Shown: positions 9,100-17,353, counted from the stretch's first letter. The stretch: 64,000 nucleotides of DNA from Pseudanabaena sp. FACHB-2040 (GCF_014696715.1 NZ_JACJQO010000005.1:806001-870000), one strand, 5' to 3'. Made by a program: numbers and translations. The notes: a model not told the origin generated them from the letters alone.

Positions 9100-9288
9100 A
9101 TGCAGTCTACCGCTGAATTTTACTGCGCCTTTTGTGGCGAGCCCAACACGACCTTTGTAGATCTATCGGCTGGGTCTCACCAGTCTTATATCGAGGATTG
9201 TCAGGTCTGCTGTCGCCCCAATCAGCTCTTTGTCAACGTTGACGAAGACACGCTGGATATCGATATCGCTAGCGATTATCAGGGCTAA
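9100..9288 (+). CDS. CPXCG-motif cysteine-rich protein
   Basis: A 62-residue protein with two cysteine pairs, CAFCGEPN (residues 9-16) and CQVCCRPN (35-42), followed by an acidic tail (VDEDTLDIDIASDYQG). This is the layout of the CPXCG zinc-ribbon family, whose members bind one Zn2+ and have no known activity. It sits 12 bases after the radical SAM gene on the same strand, suggesting a partner or metal-site accessory protein, though this is inference only. Confidence 0.8.
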   Translation: MQSTAEFYCAFCGEPNTTFVDLSAGSHQSYIEDCQVCCRPNQLFVNVDEDTLDIDIASDYQG

Positions 9289-9335
9289 GCGCTGTTCTCA
9301 GATGGCAACACTTGAACCGTCAAGCCGGCTCAGGG

Positions 9336-9572
9336 TTAGTCTTTTGGGGCAGGGCGGCCTAGATAAAGCGACAAGAAATCTGTGGCGGCGACTGGGTTGA
9401 GTGTCTCTAGGGCATCAACGATGTCAGGAATGGACTCAGCTAGGGGGTCTCTGGTTTCGTTAAACCATTGATTGACGGTTGCACGGTTGATGCCTATCGT
9501 GACCGCCAACCGATTTTGGCTAATTCCATAGGTTTCAAGTACCTGCCTGAGTGCTTTACCCGCTCTTCCCAT
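9336..9572 (-). CDS. XRE-family helix-turn-helix regulator
   Basis: A 78-residue protein with one HTH: 'KALRQVLETYGISQNRLAVT' continuing into IGINRATVNQWFNETRDP (residues 6-43), the Cro/CI pattern with recognition helix NRATVNQWFN. The C-terminus (IPDIVDALETLNPVAATDFL) matches the style of small cyanobacterial XRE proteins. Start ATG 9572, preceded on its strand by TTAGGGGC as a possible ribosome site. The gene is divergent from the 81-residue gene at 9689, and two near-identical palindromes lie between them, so autoregulation is likely. Confidence 0.85.
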   Translation of the reverse strand: MGRAGKALRQVLETYGISQNRLAVTIGINRATVNQWFNETRDPLAESIPDIVDALETLNPVAATDFLSLYLGRPAPKD

Positions 9573-9608
9573 GCCCCTAATCCTGTCAGAGAGGCATGGC
9601 TAAGTAAA

Positions 9609-9626
9609 TGTTGTCAGTTGCAAACA
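9609..9626. promoter_or_regulatory. Operator-like palindrome 1
   Basis: TGTTGTCAGTTGCAAACA is an imperfect palindrome (GTTGTCA / TGCAAAC around a central GT). It matches the second site at 14 of 16 core positions and lies 37 bases upstream of the XRE start codon. Confidence 0.55.
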
Positions 9627-9642
9627 GAGAAGAGGGATGGTA

Positions 9643-9660
9643 TGTTTTCAGTTGAAAACA
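9643..9660. promoter_or_regulatory. Operator-like palindrome 2
   Basis: TGTTTTCAGTTGAAAACA is a perfect inverted repeat (TGTTTTCA / TGAAAACA) around a central GT. Its centre is 34 bp from that of site 1, a little over three helical turns, which suits cooperative binding by a small XRE repressor controlling both divergent genes. It lies 29 bases before the ATG at 9689. Confidence 0.6.
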
Positions 9661-9688
9661 TTATGACGCATTCTAAAGCGCGAAGCTA

Positions 9689-9934
9689 ATGCTTGATCAG
9701 CAGTCCTCTAGCCCAAGTGAACCGTCGATTGAAGACATGATTATCAGCCTGGCTAACAGCGGCAAGCAGAGAAACCGAATGATTTTGATCGGTGCGCCGA
9801 AATGGGTTGAGAAAATTATTTACCTACTCCACGCTGCCCGAATCACAGAGGTTAGGGACTGGTCGCAGCAAGTGCCCACTCATCACCCAAACGAAGTCAT
9901 CAGCCTCATGCAGCGCCCAAAAGTAGAGAAGTAG
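9689..9934 (+). CDS. Small hypothetical protein divergent from XRE regulator
   Basis: An 81-residue soluble protein with no family I recognise. The N-terminus is polar and disordered (QQSSSPSEPSIED). The middle, 'MILIGAPKWVEKIIYLLHAA' (residues 31-50), looks like an ordered amphipathic helix, followed by RITEVRDWSQQVPTHHPNEV. No signal peptide or membrane segment. The promoter region it shares with the XRE gene holds two operator-like palindromes, which supports it being a real regulated gene. A toxin-antitoxin or stress pair is possible but not shown. Confidence 0.6.
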   Translation: MLDQQSSSPSEPSIEDMIISLANSGKQRNRMILIGAPKWVEKIIYLLHAARITEVRDWSQQVPTHHPNEVISLMQRPKVEK

Positions 9935-10066
9935 GTGCCATACAGCTTTGAGGGGAAATTACGACTGTTGTATCCCGCGCAAGGCTTGAGGCTGATGGCA
10001 GGGGACAGCTTACTCGGTGAAAATCTCCCTAGTTCCCCTCTTTCTACGCCAAGGCTTTTTTAACGC

Positions 10067-10831
10067 CTACTCAAGCCCAATCGAAAACCTGCCGACGTAA
10101 CCTTCCGCTGCTTGCGTAAGCTGAAGCATGAGCTGATTACCGCCGTTTTGAAAAATGCCATCTTGGTTATTTGGTGTGCGCTGCCTTTCCGCACTGTAGG
10201 GAGATTGCCGATAAATTTGATCGGTGACGGCATCGTCAAAGTAAAGCTGGGATGTAAATTCACGAGCAGATTGAGAGGCAGAATTAGTGCGAATCTTAAA
10301 GTGAATATGAACGGCTCTACCGGGGTACCAACCGGGATAGATGGTCACAAACTGGGCAGTTCCATCGGCATCTGTGACTTGATAGCCGCGCAAAAACTTC
10401 TTGCCAACCGTATTGAATCTGCGTTCATTCACATCTGAATAAATGCCTTCTGCATCGCAATGCCAGATATCAACAACTGCATCACTTAAGGGTGTGCAGG
10501 TATCCCTGCTGACTTGAGAAACCTGAAAGACTAACTGCAGCGGCACCCCTGCCTTCACAGACCCATCTGAGGGATCGGAGCGAATATCGGAGCGGTTTAG
10601 CTTTTCATCCACAAAGTATGGACCTTCTGTTTGTTCAGGCTTGACCACACAGTTAGGGAGCGTTGCTGATCCAGCTGACGAATTTGCCGAATTTGTTGAT
10701 TCAGATGAGACTGCCTGCCCACGGACGCATCCCATCAGCGAGACGGCAGCAGTTCCGCCAATGAAGCCCAGTACTTCTCGTCGGTTAAGCCCTGAAACGA
10801 TTGATAGTCTTTTGGCCGAACGTCTTCTCAT
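10067..10831 (-). CDS. Intradiol ring-cleavage dioxygenase-like lipoprotein with Tat signal
   Basis: I start it at ATG 10831 (254 residues); a GTG at 10897 is also possible. The N-terminus has a twin-arginine pattern, LNRREVLGFIGGTAAVSLMG, followed directly by Cys, so it may be both Tat-exported and lipid-modified. The rest is an intradiol dioxygenase fold: 'NCVVKPEQTEGPYFVDEKLN', VVDIWHCDAEGIYSD, and WYPGRAVHIHFKI. The expected Fe(III) ligands (Tyr in GIYSD, Tyr in GWYPG, and the two His of VHIHF) are all present. Exported homologues are known in bacteria and fungi; the natural substrate is unknown. The gene stands alone, with the GAF-EAL gene 149 bases upstream on the same strand. Confidence 0.83.
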   Translation of the reverse strand: MRRRSAKRLSIVSGLNRREVLGFIGGTAAVSLMGCVRGQAVSSESTNSANSSAGSATLPNCVVKPEQTEGPYFVDEKLNRSDIRSDPSDGSVKAGVPLQLVFQVSQVSRDTCTPLSDAVVDIWHCDAEGIYSDVNERRFNTVGKKFLRGYQVTDADGTAQFVTIYPGWYPGRAVHIHFKIRTNSASQSAREFTSQLYFDDAVTDQIYRQSPYSAERQRTPNNQDGIFQNGGNQLMLQLTQAAEGYVGRFSIGLE

Positions 10832-10980
10832 TATTAAAGTCAATCCTTTACCGAGAGAGCTCAAGCATACATTCGTTGAAATAGGAACGCTAAACACACC
10901 AGTGGCTCAACCCCTACAGCGTAAAAACGATTACCGCTTTCCCGCAGGACCCCTCCAAAGCAGTCCTAGCATCCACAGGT

Positions 10981-12330
10981 TTAGAAAAGCTGAAGCCTTT
11001 CGAGGGCATTGGCAATGGGTAGAGGTCGCCCCAGTAGGTACCCTTGCACCTTGTTTACGCCGAGCTTTCGCAAGACATTCAACTCTGCTACGGTTTCTAC
11101 TCCTTCAGCGATAATTTGGCTTCTAGTTTCCTCCGCGAAACGAATGAGTGCCGCTGCCAGCGCACGTCGTTTGCGATCGGTATCAATATTCCGAATGAGA
11201 CCGATATCAAGCTTAATCAAGTCTGGATTAAGTTGAAGAATGTGACGGAAACTCGCGTAGCCAGCCCCAGCATCATCGATAGCCAAAAGTAAACCTTGAT
11301 TGCGCAAAGGATCTAAAACGGCACTCACTTTCGAATAGTCGGGGATGGCGACATGCTCTGTCAATTCGAGCACGATGCGATTGAGCGGAGTATCTTTAAG
11401 CACTTGAGTAATTGCGCCGCTAGAAATGTTTTCTGGCGACACATTGAGTGAAATGTAAATCCCCTCGGGAATATGATCCAGCTTGGCCAGAACTTTTTCA
11501 ATCACAGCCATTTCAAGTTGCTCTCCTAGCCCAACTTTGGCAGCTTCGTTAAACCATATATCAGGGCTGCGAATAGGCTCGGCAGAAAATCGGGTTAACG
11601 TCTCAAATCCGCTAACTTTGCCTTTTACGAGGTCAAAAATGGGTTGATAAACAATCGTAAAAGCTTTGGCTTCTAGCACCGACGTAATCCGCTCAGCTAT
11701 CTCTTCTCGGGCTCGGTTAGCTGCTAGCTGTCGTTCAATGACCTGAGACATAAAGTCTCCAAATAGTCGCATAATGGCAATATCTCGCTCGCCCAGGGTG
11801 AAATCGGGCCTAGAGCTGAAGCAGCAGAAGGTGCCATAGACTCGTCCAGTGCTGAGGCGAATAACGACGCTTAAATGGGCTCCAACGGGCAAAGCCATTG
11901 TAACTGGTAGTTCTAAGGCTGCCGGAACAAGTGAGGCATCTTGAATGAGTTCTGGTAGACGTCCGTCAACAACACGTTGACAATAACTTTCTTCGAGAGG
12001 GCCTGAATCATTTACTGCAATCGGTGGGTTTTCCAACGATGAATCAACGTAGCAGAAGCGGCGCATATCTTCTGAAAATTCGGATATGAATGCAACTTCC
12101 ATGGAGAGGTGCATTCGTATGATCCGCAGGGCGTCTAGCAGGATGTCATCAACGGACTTATCCTTTGTTTTGGAGTCTGACAAAAGGATATTTGATACCG
12201 GTGACGGATTCCCGGATGGAGTGAAGGCAGAAATCGCGTTTGGGTCCATTTGCCAGTACAGATCGCAGCGCTTAACACGATTGGCATTTCTGATGCAAAA
12301 GAGTTGACAGCTAGGGCTGTCGCTCACCAT
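10981..12330 (-). CDS. GAF-EAL c-di-GMP phosphodiesterase candidate
   Basis: A 449-residue protein. Residues ~55-195 form a GAF domain (DDILLDALRIIRMHLSMEVA, CQRVVDGRLPELIQDAS, SVVIRLSTGRVYGTFCCFS). Residues ~215-445 form an EAL domain. The EAL signature reads ETL (GFETLTRF) but keeps the catalytic Glu; other conserved elements are NVSPENIS, ELTEHV, the metal-binding DDAGAGYASF (usually DDFGTGYSS), LIKLD and IAEGVET. The residues needed for c-di-GMP hydrolysis appear present, so an active phosphodiesterase is plausible. No GGDEF domain. ATG start at 12330. Confidence 0.87.
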   Translation of the reverse strand: MVSDSPSCQLFCIRNANRVKRCDLYWQMDPNAISAFTPSGNPSPVSNILLSDSKTKDKSVDDILLDALRIIRMHLSMEVAFISEFSEDMRRFCYVDSSLENPPIAVNDSGPLEESYCQRVVDGRLPELIQDASLVPAALELPVTMALPVGAHLSVVIRLSTGRVYGTFCCFSSRPDFTLGERDIAIMRLFGDFMSQVIERQLAANRAREEIAERITSVLEAKAFTIVYQPIFDLVKGKVSGFETLTRFSAEPIRSPDIWFNEAAKVGLGEQLEMAVIEKVLAKLDHIPEGIYISLNVSPENISSGAITQVLKDTPLNRIVLELTEHVAIPDYSKVSAVLDPLRNQGLLLAIDDAGAGYASFRHILQLNPDLIKLDIGLIRNIDTDRKRRALAAALIRFAEETRSQIIAEGVETVAELNVLRKLGVNKVQGYLLGRPLPIANALERLQLF

Positions 12331-12430
12331 TTTTAAGTCGGCAAGCCGGCCATGATGGATCCAGGTTCCTTACTTGGAGAGTTACCTTTAGGATAACTTG
12401 ATCGGCCTTCTTAAGCGCGCAGACAATTGT

Positions 12431-13921
12431 TTAATCTGTTTCCTCTGACCACTCACCTTGGGGTTCAGCGGCGCGGGGTAAAGGCATCTCCTCCACCTCA
12501 TAAACTGGCTTGACCGGCACGAGTTCTAGCTGCCGCGTTGGAGCGGGCTGAGGTTGGGCTGTTTGACGACGGCGCAGGGAAATGTTTTCTTCCGTGGTTT
12601 CTTCGGCCACGACCTCGTAGAGCAGGGCCAGTTTGCCTTCCTGGCCTTTACGCAGGACGCGCCCTAGCCTCTGAATGTATTCTCGTGTAGAGCCGCTGCC
12701 GGAGAGCAGAATGGCGATGCGGGCCTCGGGCACGTCTACGCCTTCGTTTAGTACGTGGGAGACAACCAGGGTAGGATAGTCGCCGTTGCGGAACTTTTGC
12801 AGAATTTCGTGGCGTTCCTTGACTGGGGTCTGGTGGGTGATGGCGGGAATCAAGAAGTCTTGGGAAATGCGATAAACCGTGGCATTGTCGTTGGTGAAAA
12901 CGAGGCAGCGCTCGGGGTAGTGCTGGCCCAGCAAATCGGCCAGTACTTGGAGTTTGCCTGCGGTGCCGAGGGCGATGGTTTTGGCTTCTCGGTGGGCTAG
13001 CATGGCGCGTCTGCCGGCCTGAGATTGAGCACTGGCCCGCACAAACCGCTGCCAGCCTTCGGTGGAGCCTAGCCAGATATTTGACTCTTGTAAAAAGCGG
13101 TTGCGCCGCTGGATCATCTGCTCATAGCGGCTACGTTCGGAGTCGGAGAGCTGTACCTTGATTTGAATGATCTGATAGGGGGCTAGGGCTGTGCCAGAGA
13201 GGTCGGCAGCGGTTTTGTAGTAGACCACTGGGCCGAGGAGAGCATCAAGGTCGCTGTGGCGGCCATCGGCACGGTCGGGGGTGGCGGTCAGACCCAGGCG
13301 GTAGGGGGCGATGGAGTATTCTGCGATCGCACGGTTAAAGTCACTCGGCAAATGGTGGCACTCATCGCAGATCAGCAGGGCGTAGCAGTTCCCTAAAGTT
13401 TCGGCGTGGATGGCGGCGCTGTCGTAGGTGGCGACTAAAATCGGCGTCCTGTCACGGCTTCCGCCGCCCAATAGCCCCACTGGCACATTGGGAAAAGTCG
13501 CCTCTAGATGGGCATACCACTGGTGCATCAGGTCCAGTGTGGGCACCGTAATTAGGGTGCTGCGAGGGGTAGCCTGCATGGCCATCTGGGCCAGGTAGGT
13601 CTTGCCTGCCGCTGTGGGCAGCACCACCACGCCCCGTCGCTCGGCCTGCTTCCAGGACTGCAGCGCCTCCCGCTGGTGAGGGTAAGGCTCCATTGTGAGC
13701 TGAGGGCTGAGGTCGAGCGGCTCAAAGGCTTTGACCTTGTCCTCAAAGGGGATATCGTGCGATCGCAACGTTTCCACCAGATCCCGATACTGGTTCGCCG
13801 GAATGCGAAACTTCTCAATCCGATCATCCCAGGTAGCAAAGTCAACCCAGACCTTGCCCCGTGGCGGCGGGTGCAGCACCAGAGTGCCCCGATCAAAAGT
13901 CAGCGTTGGCGTTCGCCCCAT
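12431..13921 (-). CDS. Superfamily II DEAD/DEAH helicase (XPB-like)
   Basis: A 496-residue helicase. Motif I is VVVLPTAAGKTYLAQ, motif II is LLICDECHHLP (DECH variant of DEAH), motif III is LGLTATPDR, and the C-terminal helicase domain has 'LVVSHVLNEGVDVPEARIAI' and RLGRVLRKGQ. The family is the bacterial XPB/Rad25-like type. The first ~90 residues (FDRGTLVLHPPPRGK, FRIPANQYRDLVETLRSH) are a damage-recognition-like region. The Pro-rich tail (RRRQTAQPQPAPTRQLELVP) is probably disordered. Role: DNA repair or remodelling, not more precisely known. ATG at 13921. Confidence 0.88.
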   Translation of the reverse strand: MGRTPTLTFDRGTLVLHPPPRGKVWVDFATWDDRIEKFRIPANQYRDLVETLRSHDIPFEDKVKAFEPLDLSPQLTMEPYPHQREALQSWKQAERRGVVVLPTAAGKTYLAQMAMQATPRSTLITVPTLDLMHQWYAHLEATFPNVPVGLLGGGSRDRTPILVATYDSAAIHAETLGNCYALLICDECHHLPSDFNRAIAEYSIAPYRLGLTATPDRADGRHSDLDALLGPVVYYKTAADLSGTALAPYQIIQIKVQLSDSERSRYEQMIQRRNRFLQESNIWLGSTEGWQRFVRASAQSQAGRRAMLAHREAKTIALGTAGKLQVLADLLGQHYPERCLVFTNDNATVYRISQDFLIPAITHQTPVKERHEILQKFRNGDYPTLVVSHVLNEGVDVPEARIAILLSGSGSTREYIQRLGRVLRKGQEGKLALLYEVVAEETTEENISLRRRQTAQPQPAPTRQLELVPVKPVYEVEEMPLPRAAEPQGEWSEETD

Positions 13922-14112
13922 GCCCTTTGTAGATGCTGTGTGTAAATGCCGTGTAGTAACAGCAGCTTAGCCTGTCAGGAGTACTCTAGTACATTCATCC
14001 TGCGACTGCCAATTAGTATCGGTCAGCGGCTGACGCTCTACCAAAGACAGCATCTTACAGTCCTGGCAAAAATTTGCAGCTTAAAAGCATTGCCGCCTGG
14101 AACAGGCAAGGC

Positions 14113-15849
14113 TCACAGCTCACAGAGCGGTGCGCCCATTAAAATCCCTAAACCGCTGGGTGTCCATTCTCCATCATCACAGTCAACATCAATGCCGCAC
14201 ATCCGACGCACCACAAAAAACGGCAGATGGCCAACGGGCGCTGACGTGTTAAAGATAACCTCTGACTCTGCAATGCTCGCGTTTCGGATGCGCCAACCAA
14301 CTTTGGCGGCAAAGCATCTAAACGCATTCTCGTCATAAATGCCGTTTGTGGGGCCGCCACAACCCTCTACATAGAGCTTTCTCTGCACACTAAAGCCAAA
14401 CTTTCCGTTGCTAGCATTGAGCCACAACCGATCGATGCTTTGCAGGACATCACAGGGAAATCTGAGAACGCTCTCAATATCTAAAAAGCCTTGCGCCTCG
14501 CGGTCAGCAATCTTGAGCAGCAGGTTCAAGGTCTCTTGGTCGGCCTGTTTCCACTGTCCTGCTCTCAGAAGGGTTTCTAATCCGGTCAAGTCATCCCGAT
14601 AAGGATTGTTTAAGCTGCTGTCTGACGAGCCAAATCTTTTTAGGGCAGGGCTTGCACCAACAGCAGTAGCCAATCCCAAACTACTGAAACCCAGCCATTT
14701 GAGCATCTGCTGCCGGCTGAGAATAGATTCACCACCAATGCCGCTAGATCTTGGGGGCGGCTCTGGGGCAGTAGCGGGCCGGGTGAATCGCTGAAACAGC
14801 AGACTAAGACGAGAAGCGACTGATTGCGTCAGGGTTGACGGCTCCTCAGCAAATGCTCTAGTTAATGAACGGTCGCCTGAGAGAGAAGCTGGGGCGGTGG
14901 GCCTAGAGATTGCAAATGGGCGTTTGGTCTGAAGCCGTTTAATCTCGGCATGGAGATCTAGCAACTCCTGATCAAGTCCTCTGGCCGCAGCAATGGCTCT
15001 GACGCAAACTTGCTTGGCCAAAAGCAAGTTTCTCTCCACAAAAGCTAGCCGATAGGCATCTTTTTTAAGGGTCGCAATGTCGGTGTCCCAGGCGTGCTGG
15101 GGCATGAGGATAAAGTGATGCTTTTCCGAGGGGTCGGCGCTGATGCGGGGCATTTGCTCAGGCACCTTACCGTACTGGCGGCAAAGCTCAGGAACTCGGT
15201 GTTTTAGATAGTTGCCGAGGCGCTCTACAGTGGCACAGCTTCGCTCTCCCGGCAGATGCAGGGCTTCTAGCAGGGCGTAGGTAAAGGCTCCGTGCCCTAA
15301 ATCCTCGATCTCCCAAGATTTTTGGCTGGGGCTACAGGCGGAAATGGTAATTACGCCCTGCTGCACCTCGCGGCCAATGCCTGAGCCGTCGCGGCTGCCC
15401 TGGCTGCGGCAGGCATCAAGAATCATAATCACGTTGTCAGCGCCGCACCGGCTCAGCCGCTCTCGCACATAGTTAACCTGCAACGCGGCAAAGACTTCGG
15501 TGCCTCTAGAGTTGGCATCGATCGGCATGAGATAGTCGCGATCGCAAACCCGCTCCCCGTGCCCCGCAAAGAAGAACCAGCAGTTATCGCCTGTCGTCAA
15601 AAATGGCTGCTCAAAGCGATCCTGTAAAAATGCCAGCAGATTGCCATACGTTGGCAGCGTAGGTACTGTGTGGCCGCTTGGCAGGGGCAGTGGGGGCGAG
15701 TCGTCTGAGAAATAGCAGACTTCATCAAAACCCAACGCCTCAAACAGGGCTTTGACCTGTTCAGCATCTCGCTTGGCATATTTCAAGGGAGAAAAGTTGA
15801 GGGGGTTGTAGCTGTCAATGCCAATGACTAAGGCCCAGTTTCTTGCCAT
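14113..15849 (-). CDS. Caspase-like protease fused to a GUN4 domain
   Basis: A 578-residue protein starting at ATG 15849 (MARNWALVIGIDSYN); a longer frame would overlap the upstream gene. Residues 1-245 are a caspase/metacaspase p20-like domain with the dyad His97 (FFFAGHGE) and Cys147 (ILDACRSQG). Residues ~375-400 contain a hydrophobic stretch (MLKWLGFSSLGLATAVGASP) that resembles an internal Tat-like anchor. Residues ~420-575 match GUN4: LLRAGQWKQADQETLNLLL, FPCDVLQSIDRLWLNASNGK, FGFSVQRKLY and SAPVGHLPF. GUN4 domains bind (Mg-)protoporphyrin IX. Encoded 16 nt after the Pepco-like gene on the same strand, implying an operon. I infer a tetrapyrrole- or redox-sensing protease; its substrate is unknown. 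Confidence 0.9.
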   Translation of the reverse strand: MARNWALVIGIDSYNPLNFSPLKYAKRDAEQVKALFEALGFDEVCYFSDDSPPLPLPSGHTVPTLPTYGNLLAFLQDRFEQPFLTTGDNCWFFFAGHGERVCDRDYLMPIDANSRGTEVFAALQVNYVRERLSRCGADNVIMILDACRSQGSRDGSGIGREVQQGVITISACSPSQKSWEIEDLGHGAFTYALLEALHLPGERSCATVERLGNYLKHRVPELCRQYGKVPEQMPRISADPSEKHHFILMPQHAWDTDIATLKKDAYRLAFVERNLLLAKQVCVRAIAAARGLDQELLDLHAEIKRLQTKRPFAISRPTAPASLSGDRSLTRAFAEEPSTLTQSVASRLSLLFQRFTRPATAPEPPPRSSGIGGESILSRQQMLKWLGFSSLGLATAVGASPALKRFGSSDSSLNNPYRDDLTGLETLLRAGQWKQADQETLNLLLKIADREAQGFLDIESVLRFPCDVLQSIDRLWLNASNGKFGFSVQRKLYVEGCGGPTNGIYDENAFRCFAAKVGWRIRNASIAESEVIFNTSAPVGHLPFFVVRRMCGIDVDCDDGEWTPSGLGILMGAPLCEL

Positions 15850-15865
15850 CTTGCTACACCGTGCC

Positions 15866-16222
15866 CTAGTTTGAGCTTGCTTTCTTGAAGTGCAGCGTAA
15901 TGCCACCACTACCACCCGCTTTCGCCCCTGATCCTAACAGGCTCAACTGCCCCTCTCCATTGACTTCAACTGAGAGAGTAACTTCGTCTAGCTCCAGGCT
16001 GCCCAGCTCTTCAGCCCTCGCCTGCGCCTGTTTTAAGACGCGGCCCATAGCCTGCATAAAGTCAGCCATACTCTCCTCCAGTCGGGCTGCACTCACCGGC
16101 ACCGATGAACGGGGGGCTGCTACCGGCGGCATGTTCGGAGTGTAAGGATTGGGTAGATTGCCTCCACTGCGCCCGCTCTCAGGGATGTCATCGGTCACAA
16201 CCCAAATGTAGTCTTCTGCCAT
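15866..16222 (-). CDS. Pepco/trypco-like peptidase-associated small protein
   Basis: A 118-residue protein. The N-terminal half is Pro/Ser-rich (NLPNPYTPNMPPVAAPRSS). The C-terminal half has a helix (RLEESMADFMQAMGRVLKQA, residues ~47-66) followed by a beta-rich section 'LDEVTLSVEVNGEGQLSLLG' and a Gly-rich GSGAKAGGSGGITLHFKK. This helix-plus-beta pattern with an ExxxxLxVEVxxEGxxxLLGSGAKA core resembles the small domains (Pepco, trypco) that bacteria encode beside caspase-like or trypsin-like proteases in predicted conflict systems. Its position 16 nt upstream of the caspase-GUN4 gene fits that role. The family call rests on remembered sequence style and should be searched. Confidence 0.7.
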   Translation of the reverse strand: MAEDYIWVVTDDIPESGRSGGNLPNPYTPNMPPVAAPRSSVPVSAARLEESMADFMQAMGRVLKQAQARAEELGSLELDEVTLSVEVNGEGQLSLLGSGAKAGGSGGITLHFKKASSN

Positions 16223-16468
16223 TGTGCTGCTGTTGAGGTGCTGAGTCTGATTGTAGACGCCTATGCGGTAGTTCTAGCAGGGCGGGTGAAGTTGGCAGCC
16301 TAGCAGCTTGGCCAGTCAGTAGAAACGGGTTGACACGGCTGTTTAATCCTGGTCTATCTCTCTAAATCCGGCCAAGTCGTTCCCTCGAAAGAGTACGCCC
16401 TGAGTGAAAACAAGGACGCTAGGGATCAAGACTTTAGTTAAGCCATTAAGCAATCACAGGAGAATGAA

Positions 16469-17353
16469 ATGGGCGCTGCCATTATTGTGCATGGGGGAGC
16501 TAAAACCGTGAAACCGGAGAAAGCAGAGGCTAACCGCGCTGGTTGCCTGGCTGCTGTAGAAGCGGGTTGGACAGTGTTGCGCAGCGGCGGTAGTGCCAGA
16601 GATGCTGTGGTGGCCGCTATCTGCAGGCTCGAAACCGATCCGGTCTTCAATGCCAGTTTAGGGGCCACGCTGGATCAAGATGGGGAGGTCAGCCTAGATG
16701 CTGGCATGATGGAGGGCAATACGCTGCGGTGGGGAGCCGTAGCAGCAGTGCAGTCGGTGCGGCACCCTATCTTTGCCGCTAACAGGCTGTTAGACGAGAA
16801 ACATCTGCTGCTGGTAGGACCCAAAGCAGATGCCTACGCTCGAGACAGCGGCTGCGAAATGTGCGAACCTCCTGAGCTGATTAGCGCCGAGCAGCAGCAC
16901 GAATGGGAGAGCGGAGCCGAGGTGATAGATCGTCCGGCCACCGTGGGCTGTGTGGCCCTAGATAGCAATGGCATTTTGGTGGCAGGCACGTCTACGGGCG
17001 GACTGACCGGTCAGAAGCCGGGACGGGTTGGAGACTCGGCCATTGTCGGGTCAGGTCTATATGCCAATCGGTTTGGGGGCTGCTCTACCACGGGTGATGG
17101 CGAATCGATTATGACGGTGGTACTCGCTAAGACCGCCATCGATTTTCTAGGGCAAAACTACCACCCAAATGAAGCGGCAGAGCGTGCGATCGCATCGCTC
17201 CACGAACAGGTAGAGGGAGAAGCAGGCTGCATTTTGATTGACACCCAGGGACGCATGGGCTGGGCCTACAACTCAGATCACATGCCGGTTGCCTACATGA
17301 ACCTGGATCTGGCCGAACCCATTGTTTGCATCGAGCGGCCTGCCCTGGTCTGA
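16469..17353 (+). CDS. Isoaspartyl peptidase / plant-type L-asparaginase (Ntn hydrolase)
   Basis: A 294-residue enzyme of the plant-type asparaginase family, which hydrolyses isoaspartyl dipeptides and L-asparagine after self-cleavage into two chains. The N-terminal strand IIVHGGAKTV and SARDAVVAAICRLETDPVFN are typical. The predicted autocleavage site and nucleophile is Thr158 in RPATVGCVALD, followed by 'GVLVAGTSTGG'-type sequence (GILVAGTSTGGLTGQKPGRV) and GDSAIVGSGLYAN. The cysteine-rich CEMCEPPE before the cleavage site is unusual. ATG start with upstream CACAGGAGAATGAA as ribosome site. It likely helps turn over damaged proteins or storage polymer dipeptides such as beta-Asp-Arg from cyanophycin. 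Confidence 0.9.
   Translation: MGAAIIVHGGAKTVKPEKAEANRAGCLAAVEAGWTVLRSGGSARDAVVAAICRLETDPVFNASLGATLDQDGEVSLDAGMMEGNTLRWGAVAAVQSVRHPIFAANRLLDEKHLLLVGPKADAYARDSGCEMCEPPELISAEQQHEWESGAEVIDRPATVGCVALDSNGILVAGTSTGGLTGQKPGRVGDSAIVGSGLYANRFGGCSTTGDGESIMTVVLAKTAIDFLGQNYHPNEAAERAIASLHEQVEGEAGCILIDTQGRMGWAYNSDHMPVAYMNLDLAEPIVCIERPALV

Noticed and set aside
14606-14794. Separate exported protein from the hydrophobic MLKWLGFSSLGLATAVGASP segment in the caspase-GUN4 gene
   Set aside because: The segment is in frame between the two domains with no break, so it is an internal anchor rather than a new signal peptide.
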